The notes under the pieces: model-generated
What the model was told of the DNA's origin: nothing
What the model saw: the letters and a program-made list of their open reading frames with translations, nothing else
Databases searched by the model: none
Shown: positions 49,830 to 58,625 of the stretch, piece by piece
How the letters are laid out: every line of letters begins with the position of its first letter
Numbering within the stretch: the stretch's first letter is position 1
Assembly (NCBI GenBank): GCA_004431415.1
Contig: QPMI01000038.1
Location: 186,001 to 250,000, forward strand
Source: Cyanophora paradoxa
Lineage: Eukaryota > Glaucocystophyceae > Cyanophorales > Cyanophoraceae
Reading direction: 5' to 3'
DNA: 64,000 nt
Position numbers and translations under genes: made by a program

Positions 49830-52800
49830 ATGCGCGGAGCGTGGGTGGCGGTCCTGCTCGCTGCGGCGCTCCTCGCCTCCGCGGCGAGCCCGGGCTCAGC
49901 AGAGCGCAGGGCAGAGCGCGAAGCCGGTGATGCTAAGCTGACCAGCAGCCGCCGGCTCGTTGCCGAGGCGACGCAGCAGCCAGCGCCGGCGGAGGCCTGC
50001 ACGGCGCCGCGCGAGGTCCTGGAGCGGTCGAAGGCGTCTCTTTCCAGCTCGGACGTGCACGTGTACAGCTTGCACGTCAAGCCGGGGACGGCTCGCCTCT
50101 CCATCGCGCTCACGGCGCTGGAGGGCGGGAAGCCGTACGCGCGCGTGCGCTTGTGCGTGCCGCCCGCGGCTTCCCGGCCAGAGCAATCGGATGCATACTG
50201 ATCGGGCGTGACAGCGGCGGTATCCCGGCCCCAGCGTCGCAGGTGCGGCCCACGTCTGGCTTCACGCAGCAGGCCGCGCCGGTCGCTCTGGTGCAAGGCG
50301 AGGCGCGCCTGGACTGGCCGAGGGAGGGACAGTGGTGGGAACTTGAACTCGGGCCACACCCGTCGCCGCTGCCTGCGGGCCCACTCCGCGCGCGCAGGCT
50401 GGTCACCGTGAGCTACGAGAAGGAGTGGGACAAGTTCAACGCGCACCAGGCGCGCCCGCCGCGCCTCAGGAAGCCTCTCGCGCGCACTCACTCTGCCCGC
50501 AGTGGATCGCGCCGGGCGACGCTGGGCGGTACGAGCTGCGCGTCGAGGCGCTGGGTGCGCCGCCAGTTCCAAAGCCCCGCCCCGCCCCACCCTCCACTCC
50601 CCTCGCGTTGACAGGCGGGTGCTCAGTGTGCGGCGAGGGCTTCGGCGGCGACTGCAACTGTTCGACGCGTGCGCAGCCTGCGGCTACCTCTCGGCCAGGC
50701 CCGCCGCCCCTGAGCCCGCCGCAGCCATCCACGACCTCGCGCCGGGCGCCCCCGTACCCCTGCCCGACGGGGTACCCGCGTCCCTCTTCCGCGCCGCAGT
50801 GCCCCCGGATCCCCTCGAGCGCCTCAGCGTCCGCATCGCGTGCGCTCAGATTGGATTTGATTCCATTCGATCTCCGCGCCGGCTCCGCCTCGGATCAACG
50901 CTGACCTCACCCCGCGCAGGCCGGCCACCCCGGGGTCCTTCATCGCGTCCCTCCGCGCCCCAACCGCCCCTTCCGCCCTCCCCGCGTCCGCTTCCGAGGC
51001 CGTCGTACCCCGGCCCGAGGGCGGTCGCGCCCTCTACTTCGCCGCTGGCGCGGGCCCCGCCGCGGGGCCGGGGCCGGGGCCGGGGCCGGGGCCGGGCCGC
51101 CCCCGCCCTGAGCCTGGAGTGGCCGCGCTGCCCGCCGGGCTTTGCCGGCGCCGCCTGCGCGGCTCGGCTGCTGCCTCTGGCGGAGGGCGAGCCGGCGCGG
51201 GCGGAGGCGCCCGGGGGCGGGGCGCTCCTCCTGCGGGCGGAGGTGGCGCCGGCCTCCGTCGGCTTCGCGCTGCGCCTCACGCTCCTCCTCGCGGGGGCCG
51301 ACCCGCCCTCCCTCGCCGTCGCCGCCCGCTCCGGCGGCCTGCCCCCGGCCGGTCCCCTCCCCGGTCCGCCATTTCTCCCCGCTCCTTGCCTACCTTGACG
51401 GCGCCACGCGCAGCGGACGTCGCCGCCGCCGCGTCCTCCTCCTCCTCCTCCTCCGCTGATCCCGCAGCCTCCGGTGCAGCGGCTACCCCTCTCTCCTTTG
51501 TACCCCTCCGCAACCCTGACGCGCCCCTGCCCGCCCGGGCGGCAGGCCTGGAGGCGCTGGACCTCGCCCCCCTCGAGTTCGCCGCCGCCGGCCCCGCCGC
51601 CACCCGCGCCGGGGCCGACCTGACCTGGTGCCCCCCGCGCCGCGCCTGCTTCGAGGTCCGCGACGACGCACCCCCCGCCCCTCCTCGCTCCCTGCCCACG
51701 CGCTTGCAGATCCCGTACCCCCCCTCGGGCCCCCTCTACGTGCTCGTCGCGGCGAACGCGAGCGGCGCGGCGCCCAACGCGACCTGGTCCCTCGAGGCAC
51801 GCCTCGCCCGGGGGGGTACGACGCGCTTTTCCCGACCCGTGGCCGCCCTCCGCCATCCCACGCCCCCCGCAGGCTGCCCGCGGGCGTGCGGCGGCCGGGG
51901 CGCCTGCGAGGCCCGCCCGGGGGCCTCCCGCGGACTCCTCTGGGAGGCCTGCGCCTGCCCCCGCCCCTGGGCCGGCCCCGACTGCTCCCGCGGTGCCTGT
52001 ACCCCCGGCCCCCAGTCCCCCGGCCCCTCACGCCGCGCCCCGCCTCCGCAGCGGCGCGGTCGCCGGCCCTGCACGCCCTCCAGGCGCTCCTCCTGACCGC
52101 GACGAACGCCGCCATCGTCCCCGCCGTCCTCGCCGCCCGCCGCGCCAGCCTCCCCCTCGAGGTCCGAGCCCGCATCCCATCCCAGAGCCGCGCGGGAGCT
52201 CGACCGAGCCGCCTCGCCCCGGCAGGCGGCGGTGTTCGGGGCGACGGGGGCGGCGTCTGCGGTGTACCACCTGTGCGACGCGGACCTGGCGTGCCTGGGG
52301 CTCCCCTACGGGCCCCTCCAGCTCGCCGACTTCCTCCTCTCCACCTTCGACTTCGCTCTGGCCGTGTCCCTCCTCCCCGGCCTCCCCCCCAAACCCGGCG
52401 CCGGCGCCCGGCCGCACCTCCAGATCCTCCTCCTCCTCGCCCTCGTCCTCGCCGTCTCCGCCGACCGGCGCGCGCTCGTACCCCCTCCCCCCTTGGCCCC
52501 TTCGTTCGCGCCTGACTGTCGGCGCCGCGCAGCTTCGGGCCGTGGCCGATGCTGGTGGGGATCGTGCCGGCGGCGCTGGGCGCGGCGTGGCGGGCGCTGC
52601 GGGAGCCGTGGCGTTCGCGGGCGCTGCTGGGGCAGCCGGGGCCCCGCCGGAGCCTCCTCGCCGCCCTCGCCCTCGCCGCCTCCGCCTTCGGAGTCCTCCC
52701 CCTCCAGGCCCGCCCCCGCCCCGCCCCTCGCCCGGCCCCTCCAAAGCTCCGCTTAGCGCGCCGCTCGCGCCGCGCAGAGGGACGGGAGCTACTGGCTGCT

Positions 52801-52984
52801 GCACTCGTGGTGGCACGTCGCCGTCATGCTGGTCCCCTACCACGTCATCCGCGCCGCCGCCGCCCTCCGCCCGCCCGACGGCCCCGCCCCGGACCCCGAG
52901 GCTGCCCTGGGGCCCGGGCCCGAGGCCGAAGCCGAGGGCGAGCTCGAGGCGCGCCTGCCCCTCGTCCCGGGCCCCCGGGCCTAG
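49830..52984 (+). CDS. TMEM8/PGAP6-like membrane protein (CREST-superfamily hydrolase)
   Basis: The signal peptide is MRGAWVAVLLAAALLASAAS. An extracellular beta-rich part follows (HVYSLHVKPGTARLSIALT; WPREGQWWELELGPHP; WIAPGDAGRYELRVEALG). An EGF-like unit, CPRACGGRGACEA...ACACPRPWAGPDC, precedes the membrane domain. Its helices include ALHALQALLLTATNAAIVPA, FGATGAASAVYHLCDADLAC, LQLADFLLSTFDFALAVSLL, ILLLLALVLAVSADR, FGPWPMLVGIVPAALGAAWR and SYWLLHSWWHVAVMLVPYHV. SAVYH, the D of LQLADF and HSWWH fit the Ser/His, Asp and HxxxH metal-site pattern of CREST hydrolases. In animals PGAP6 is a GPI-specific phospholipase A2. Intron 50450-50502 begins GC. Another GC donor is likely at about 52472. 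The stop is TAG 52984. The middle exons between 50600 and 51450 are uncertain. Confidence 0.72.
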
Positions 52985-53083
52985 GCACCGGCACCCCCTG
53001 TACCCCCCTCTCCCCCTCGAGCTCTCTGCCGCGAGCAGCCGTATCGCAAATCTCCGAACTTTCGTAGACGCCTGCCTCATGCA
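52425..53083 (+). repeat. Segmental duplication, copy 1 (3' exons and 3' flank of TMEM8-like gene)
   Basis: This matches 55772-56424 in the same orientation with scattered differences. The match covers exons, introns and the 3' flank down to the shared block ctccgaactttc...gtagacgcct.cctcatgca. Confidence 0.9.
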
Positions 53084-53094
53084 TGATAGGGAGG

Positions 53095-53780
53095 TCTTCG
53101 ACGCGGGTTCTTCGGGTCCTGGAGGACTGCCACTGCTGGCTGCGGCCGCCGGCGTCCTGTTTGAGGCGTCTTCGACGCTGTCTCGAGCTTCCGCGTTGTC
53201 TCGAGCTGCGACGCTGTCAACGTCTCGAGCTGCGACGCTGTCTGGAGCGCCCACGCTGTCTGGAGCGCCCACGCTGTCGCGGTCGGCCAATGCGCCCCGC
53301 CAACCGCACGCAATGAACGGGCAGCTGCGGGGAGGATATGAGACTTCTGCGCGCCTAAGACTTCTGCGTGGGAGGATATGCGATTCAGCCAGACGACAGC
53401 GCGCGCACGGAGTGCGGAGATTGTTCACGAGGCGGGCACGGAACGCGGAGCGACCGATGCGCATGCGATCCTGCAGCTGGTCGACAATCTCTCGGCACAC
53501 GGGGCAGTCCACACGCCTTTCGTCTGAGGCAGTCCATGCGTGACAAAGTGCGTGATCGTCTGAGCACTGGAGCGAAGTCTGCGCGGGCGCGCGGGCAGTC
53601 AGATACGTATACGTATATATACGCAGACTCAATACGCACAGTTCGAAGACATACGCATCGGATCACGCATGACGCACGCGCAAACCGGGCAAATAAGCTG
53701 CAATGACTCGGCCCGCGCCAACTCTCCATCGTCGAAGATCTCCGAATTCGAAGGCCAGCCGCGAGGCTCCGTCTGGTGCA
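53095..53780 (-). pseudogene. Truncated, degenerate inverted paralogue of the RING-RUN gene
   Basis: Read from 53780 leftwards it gives RGWPSNSEIFDDGELARAES, then LQLICPVCACVMRDP, clearly paralogous to GGWPSEVFDDGEEARAES and LVCPICTFVMRDP of the plus-strand gene. The next exon (from about 53577) gives CSDDHALCHAWTASDE and DCPVCREIVDQLQ; the partner has NDHALCWTCAEG, so one RING cysteine is Trp here. A third exon (CPFIACGWRGALADR) keeps the start of the TRAF-type finger. It then runs into tandem 18-21-bp repeats (GACAGCGT.G.GCTC.A, 53165-53285) in place of coiled coil and RUN. No ATG corresponds to the partner's start; upstream lies the 56-nt G/C run. Expression or function is doubtful. Confidence 0.65.
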
Positions 53781-53788
53781 CCGTCGCA

Positions 53789-53844
<56 letters not shown>
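53789..53844 (+). repeat. 56-nt uninterrupted G homopolymer
   Basis: Pure G run on the plus strand, lying exactly between the two divergent RING paralogues. It can form stacked G-quadruplexes in principle. The true length in the genome may differ, as such runs are hard to sequence. Confidence 0.9.
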
Positions 53845-53845
<1 letters not shown>

Positions 53846-53860
53846 GGGTAGCGTGCGAAA

Positions 53861-55737
53861 ATGGCATACGGCGGCTGGCCTTCCGAAGTCTTTGACGATG
53901 GGGAAGAGGCGCGGGCTGAGTCGTTGCATCTGGTTTGTCCGATCTGCACGTTCGTCATGCGCGACCCGGTGCACGGCCGCTGATCAGCGCATACATCATG
54001 ATCAGCACGGCCGCTTATCCCCGCTACGCAGGCCTCGCTGGCTTGCTCGAACGATCACGCGCTGTGCTGGACATGCGCCGAGGGCGTCGTACGGGAGTCT
54101 GGCTTCCCGTTTCAGTACGAATACCAGCGTGCCCAGCTGAAGTGCCCGGTCTGCCGCGAGGTCGTCGCCCAAGAACGCATCGTTCGATCTGCCTTCCGCG
54201 CCCGCCTCGTAAGCGATCTGCGCGCTCGGTGCGTCGCCGGCCGGCCCGCCCCGGCCCGCGCGGGCCGCGCGCGCCTCATCATCATTCACGGCCGCCGCCG
54301 CAGCTGTCCATCGCGGGAGCGCGGGTGCGGTTGGCGTGGCGCTTTAGCAAATCTTGAAGCGCACGCGGCGTCGTGCCCCGTCGGCCGGGAGGAAGCGCGG
54401 GCGCGGGCGCTGGAGGCGCGGGTGCAGGCGCTGGAGGCGGAGCTGGGCTGCCTACGAAGGCAGCTTGACGCGGCCGTGAAGAAGAGCGATGAGGATTCAG
54501 GGCGGCTGTGTGCCGCGGAGGAGGCGTGCCAGCGGGCCGAGGCGCGAGCCAGGGAGCTTGACTCCAGGGTGGCGGCGCTTGAGGGGAGGCAGCCAGCGAG
54601 TGAACATGCCGCTTCTGAAGAGCAGCCAGCGAACCAGCCTGCAGCTGCAGCTGTACCTGCACTGGAGACGGCAGTTCCTGAACCTGAACCTGAATCTGAA
54701 CTTCCTCTGTTGGAGGAGATCAACCTGAACCCGCTGCGTTCAAGGCCGGCATTCGCCCCCCGTACGAGTGGTGTGCCCGGTCGCATGTACTGCACCGCTG
54801 TGTGTGCCACTAAACCGCGCGCAGGGTGCGATGCCCGCGTGCAGCAGCTTTCGGATGCTATCTCGCAATTCGTCGCGGTATTACAAATCCCGGTGCGCTA
54901 AAGTTTTTCTCACGCCCCTTCGCGCCTGCTCACTGCACTTCAACGAACGAGAAGGAAAAGTGCGTGATGCGGCTGGAGCTTCAAAGCATGGTGAACTCGC
55001 TTATCGGCATCATCGGACACGGGACGATGTATGGGACCATACGAAGCAATCGCGAGCCATTCCACGTGTGGGACCTCCTCAAAATCTACGCGGAGGGTTC
55101 GCCTCCCTGCCGTGCCCAGCGTCGCATTATGCAGCGCCAGCGCTCACATGTAGAGCATCACGGCGCGCAGAGAACCCGTTGAGGGATAGGGATCTGAAGA
55201 ACCCTCTGCCGACGTACCTGGTTGCGGTTGTGGATGCAGCCGTCAATCGAAACTCCATCACGTTCCGCAGCTTCCGCGCCGGCCAAGACGCCCGCGTCCA
55301 CTCCTTCATCCGCGCGGCCCTCAAGTGCGCACTGCCGCGTGACCAGTACTCTGAATTCGAAGGCAGGAACTGCCTGACGCCCCCACAGCAACAAGATGCT
55401 GCACGCGGCGCTGCGGAAACTCTTCGAGCTGCCAGTTTTGACCATGAGGCTGATGTACGAGGAGGACGCGCCCATCCTGGACCCGGCTACGCAGCAGGGA
55501 GTCCTGGACGCGCTGGAGCCCCTCTCCAGGATCCCCTTCGCCTACCACCTCGACCTCGTCGACCCCGACGTCGTCTTCACTCGAGCTACGAACTTCAGAA
55601 AGGCCCGTCGGCCCGTCCCCGGCCCGTCGGCCCGTCCCCAGCCCGTCCCCGGCCCGTCGGCGGCCTCTCCAGCGACCCCCGCCGCCGCCTCGTCGGGCCA
55701 AGCTGCGGCCTCGTCCTCCCTTCCGAACCCCTCCTGA
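53861..55737 (+). CDS. RING / TRAF-type zinc finger / coiled-coil / RUN-domain protein
   Basis: Seven exons join in phase: 53861-53968, 54032-54228, 54304-54770, 54825-54892, 54952-55096, 55171-55324 and 55389-55737, giving 495 residues. RING: LVCPICTFVMRDP, CSNDHALCWTCAEG, LKCPVCREVV. TRAF-type finger: CPSRERGCGWRGALANLEAH followed by AASC. Coiled coil: ALEARVQALEAELGCLRRQL onward with heptads to about residue 200. RUN domain: LQSMVNSLIGIIGHG, EPFHVWDLLKIYAEENPLRD, LPTYLVAVVDAAVN, FRSFRAGQDARVHSFIRAAL, NKMLHAALRKLFELPVLTMR and GVLDALEPLSRIPFAYHLDL. A Pro/Ser/Ala tail ends at TGA 55737. RING suggests E3 ubiquitin-ligase activity. RUN domains bind small GTPases or vesicle motors. An in-frame TAA at 54899, inside the intron after 54892, would end a shorter RING-only form if that intron were kept. 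Domain calls are sure individually; the fusion rests on splice phase. Confidence 0.75.
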
Positions 55738-55771
55738 CAGGCCATCATCATCGCTGGTTCAGAGGCGTCTC

Positions 55772-56424
55772 TAGATCATCCTCCTCGCCCTCGTCCTCGC
55801 CGTCTCCGCCGACCGGCGCGCTCCCGTACCCCCCGGCCCCCCGAGCCCTTCGTTCGCGCCTGACGGGCGGCCGCGCGCAGCTTCGGGCCGTGGCCGATGC
55901 TGGTGGGGATCGTGCCGGCGGCGCTGGGCGCGGCGTGGCGGGCGCTGCGGGAGCCGTGGCGCCCGCGAGCGCTGCTCGGGCAGCCGGGGCCCCGCCGGAG
56001 CCTCCTCGCCGCCCTCGCCCTCGCCGCCTCCGCCTTCGGCGTCCTCCCCCTCCAGGCCCGCCCCCGCCCCGCCCCCTCGCCCGGCCCCCTCCAAAGCTCC
56101 GCTTAGCGCGCCGCTCGCGCCGCGCAGAGGGACGGGAGCTACTGGCTGCTGCACTCGTGGTGGCACGTCGCCGTCATGCTCGTCCCCTACCACGTCATCC
56201 GCGCCGCCGCCGCCCTCCGCCCGCCCGACGGCCCCGCCCCGGACCCCGAGGCGGCCCTGGGGCCCGGGCCCGAGGCCGAGGCCGAGCTCGAGGCACGCCT
56301 GCCCCTCGTCCCGGGCCCCGGGGCCTAGGCACCCCCTGTACCCCCCCTCTCCCCCTCGAAGTCTCTTCTCCGAACGTCCTTCTGGCAAAACTCCGAACTT
56401 TCCGTAGACGCCTACCTCATGCAC
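55772..56424 (+). pseudogene. Segmental duplication, copy 2: displaced 3' exons of TMEM8-like gene
   Basis: The last three exons and 3' flank of the TMEM8-like gene recur here without the signal peptide, EGF unit and first helices. Coding text is preserved: ILLALVLAVSADR, FGPWPMLVGIVPAALGAAWR, SYWLLHSWWHVAVMLVPYHV and a stop at 56328. It begins 35 bp after the RUN gene's stop and directly follows a TCTCTAG that could act as a splice acceptor, so it might be spliced onto the RUN transcript. On its own it lacks a start and is best called a truncated copy. Confidence 0.75.
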
Positions 56425-57038
56425 TGGTACCCCGGGTCCCGAGGGGGAGGGGGTACGGGCGTTTGAAGTGGGCGCCTTCGAATTCGCCCTACCCCCCTTC
56501 CTCCTCCTGTCCGCGAAGCAAACAGCAGTGAGACGCGTGCGAGGAAAAGGATCGCAGAAAGAAGAGTATGGCGAACCGGCTCCGGCCACAGGTTCGCGAC
56601 GGGGTTGCCGTCCGTCCACAGCATCTGAAGGTCCGAGAGCCGCGCGATCCCGACAGGGAGCGCCGTCAGCTGGTTTTTCTCCACGTTCAGAATGTGCAGG
56701 GCCGCGAGGCGCCCGACCTCCGCCGGCAGCGCCGCCAGCTGGTTGCTGTTCACGTACAGCTCCCGCAGCCCCGCGAGGCGGCCGATCTCCGGCGGCAGAG
56801 ACGTCAGCCGGTTGCTCTGAGCCCACAGCCTCCGCAGAGACGCGAGGCGGCCGATCTCCGGCGGCAGCGCCGTCAGCCGGTTGCCTTCGACGTAGAGCTC
56901 CTGCAGGGCCGCGAGGCTCCCTATCTCCCGGGGCAACACCGCCAGCTGGTTGGCGCCCAGCCATAGCTTCTCCAGGTTTTTCAGCTTCGCGAGCTCCGCC
57001 CCCGGAATGCTCGCGAGCCTGTTGCAGCTGAGGTCGAT
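56412..57038 (-). CDS. Leucine-rich-repeat protein of the LPxEIGxL type (5' end open)
   Basis: Seven 23-residue LRRs are read without interruption from an acceptor at about 57039: IDLSCNRLASIPGAELAKL, LWLGANQL.VLPREIGSL, LYVEGNRLTALPPEIGRL, LWAQSNRLTSLPPEIGRL, LYVNSNQLAALPAEVGRL, LNVEKNQLTALPVGIARL, LWTDGNPVANL. This class is seen in plant PIRL and many protist LRR proteins, acting as binding scaffolds. After the last repeat the frame runs on into a hydrophobic stretch (LLSAILFLARVSLLFAS) that may instead be intron. An upstream exon with PFCSKDPHSRSPLRFCIRC (57085-57165) might precede it, but phase was not proven. Confidence 0.7.
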   Translation of the reverse strand: MDLSCNRLASIPGAELAKLKNLEKLWLGANQLAVLPREIGSLAALQELYVEGNRLTALPPEIGRLASLRRLWAQSNRLTSLPPEIGRLAGLRELYVNSNQLAALPAEVGRLAALHILNVEKNQLTALPVGIARLSDLQMLWTDGNPVANLWPEPVRHTLLSAILFLARVSLLFASRTGGGRGVGRIRRRPLQTPVPPPPRDPGYQCMR

Positions 57039-57769
57039 CTCCGCCGCCAGTCATTCGCAATGGCTTGCCTGCAGCCTGCGGGCGGCGGCGTGGTCAGATC
57101 CGCTCGAGCATCGGATGCAAAAGCGCAGCGGGGAGCGCGAGTGCGGGTCCTTGGAGCAGAACGGCTCATGCACAACGAGGCAGGCAGGTTGAAATTGCAC
57201 ACCGGAACCGAGCGCGGCATGTCGAGCTGACCGCCGAGCGGCCGTGGATTCTACACAGCTATTCCATTGCAATTGATGCGTACCACGAAGCCGAGCTCGC
57301 GAAGCTCGTGCGAAGGCTGCACGTATACGTGCGGCACGGCTCGGCTATCTTGGATGTGTACCCCCAAGCAAGCGCTGCTGCCGTTGTCGTCCTAATACCC
57401 TGCGTTTTTCGAGGGTGGTGGTACCCCCCCTGGGAGCGACCGGGGGGCGGGTGGGGGCGAGGCGTGCGGGGGTACGGGTGCGGGGAGGCACGGGGACGGG
57501 GGGTGATTGTGACGGGGACGCGCGGTATGCGTATATGTATACACCCTGTGAATGGACATATACCCGAATATATGCCTATTGAGTTGCGATTGGCGGGCTA
57601 TTGAGCGGGGTAGGGGTGCCCTGGACGGGGCGTGAAAAACGGACGAATGGGGTTGCGCGGCGTGGTGGGGGTACGGCGACGCGGGGAATCGGCCCGGGCG
57701 GCCCTGGCTGGGGTGATTCTGGCGGCAGTGCGGGGCTGGGGGGCCCGGGACGGGCGCACTCTGGCGGCG
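57039..57769. other. Spacer, possibly with the 5' exon(s) of the LRR gene
   Basis: The part near 57085-57165 could code on the minus strand for a Cys/His-rich piece. The rest (57380-57620) shows GGTACCCCC-rich and ATATGTATAC-like sequence with no coding support. Confidence 0.4.
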
Positions 57770-58530
57770 ATGGCGGACGCGGCGAAGACGATCGTGAAGA
57801 CGACGGCGCGGCCGAAGCGGGCGGCGGCGAAGCCGAGCAAGGGCATGCCTCCGGCGCTGCCCGCCCCCGTCGAAGGCGCCCTCTCCCGCGGCGCCCTCGG
57901 GCTTCCGCCGCTGCGCGGCCGGCGGCGCCGCCGAGCCCGGCGAGGCGTGCACGTCCTGCCACGAGGCGCCCGCGGCCGGGGCGCCCTGCTGGATGTTCCA
58001 GTGCGAGCGGCACCTGCTCTGCGACGCGTGCCACGGCAGCCAGCGGCGGCTCGCGGCGCACTACGACGCCGCGCTCGGCCAGCACCGCCAGGCGGCGCTT
58101 GCGCTCGCCGTCGCGGCGGCCTCGTCCCACGGGCCCCGGTCCGCCCGCCGCCGCCCTTCCCGCCGCCGCCCACGGGCCTCCTCTTCGCGGCGAGCCCGTG
58201 CCCGCACGCCTGAGCCGCCCGTCGCGATCGGCGGCCGCGGCGGAGCGCGCGGCGCCAAGGTTTTCGCGCTCGTCTAGCGAGGGCCGAGGCATGAGCGCGA
58301 GCGGGGCGCCCGAGTCGCCGCGGGCCGAGGCGCTCGAGTCCCTTAGCGGCGCCGCGTGGGACCTCGCCGTGCTGGCGCTCGACTTGGAAGACTGCGCCGA
58401 GGACCGCCAGATCGCAGAAGTAAACAGGCTCTCGTGCCTTCTTCACAGTATTTGGACGACGCTAGAGGCAGCCAAGGCAGCAGAGTCGCGCGTAGTGCTA
58501 GAGGCAGCCAAGGCAGAGTCGCGAGTGTGA
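57770..58530 (+). CDS. Small zinc-finger protein with C-terminal helix
   Basis: From ATG 57770 the product starts MADAAKTIVKTTARPKRAAA. A 66-nt GT...GAG segment (from about 57873) can be removed in phase to give PGEACTSCHEAPAAGAPCWM then FQCERHLLCDACHGSQRR. The C-x2-C ... C.....C...H..C-x2-CH spacing is a RING-like or Vps-type zinc finger, and is followed by an Ala-rich helix. The final frame encodes MSASGAPESPRAEALESLSG and a helix LAVLALDLEDCAEDRQIAEV, ending with the internal repeat LEAAKAAESRV/LEAAKAESRV at TGA 58530. The junction between finger and final helix (58130-58290) is unresolved. No family name can be given. Confidence 0.5.
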
Positions 58531-58625
58531 ATTGAATATATAAGTATTTGCGATCAAACAAAGCCACGAATATAAGCCAAACTGACTGAGTTATTTACAC
58601 TGCACAATTCCTAGCTAGAGGCTGC

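Noticed and set aside
52028-53632. Long minus-strand frame across the TMEM8-like 3' end
   Set aside because: Only its first part (RING paralogue) is meaningful. The remainder is antisense to conserved membrane-helix exons.
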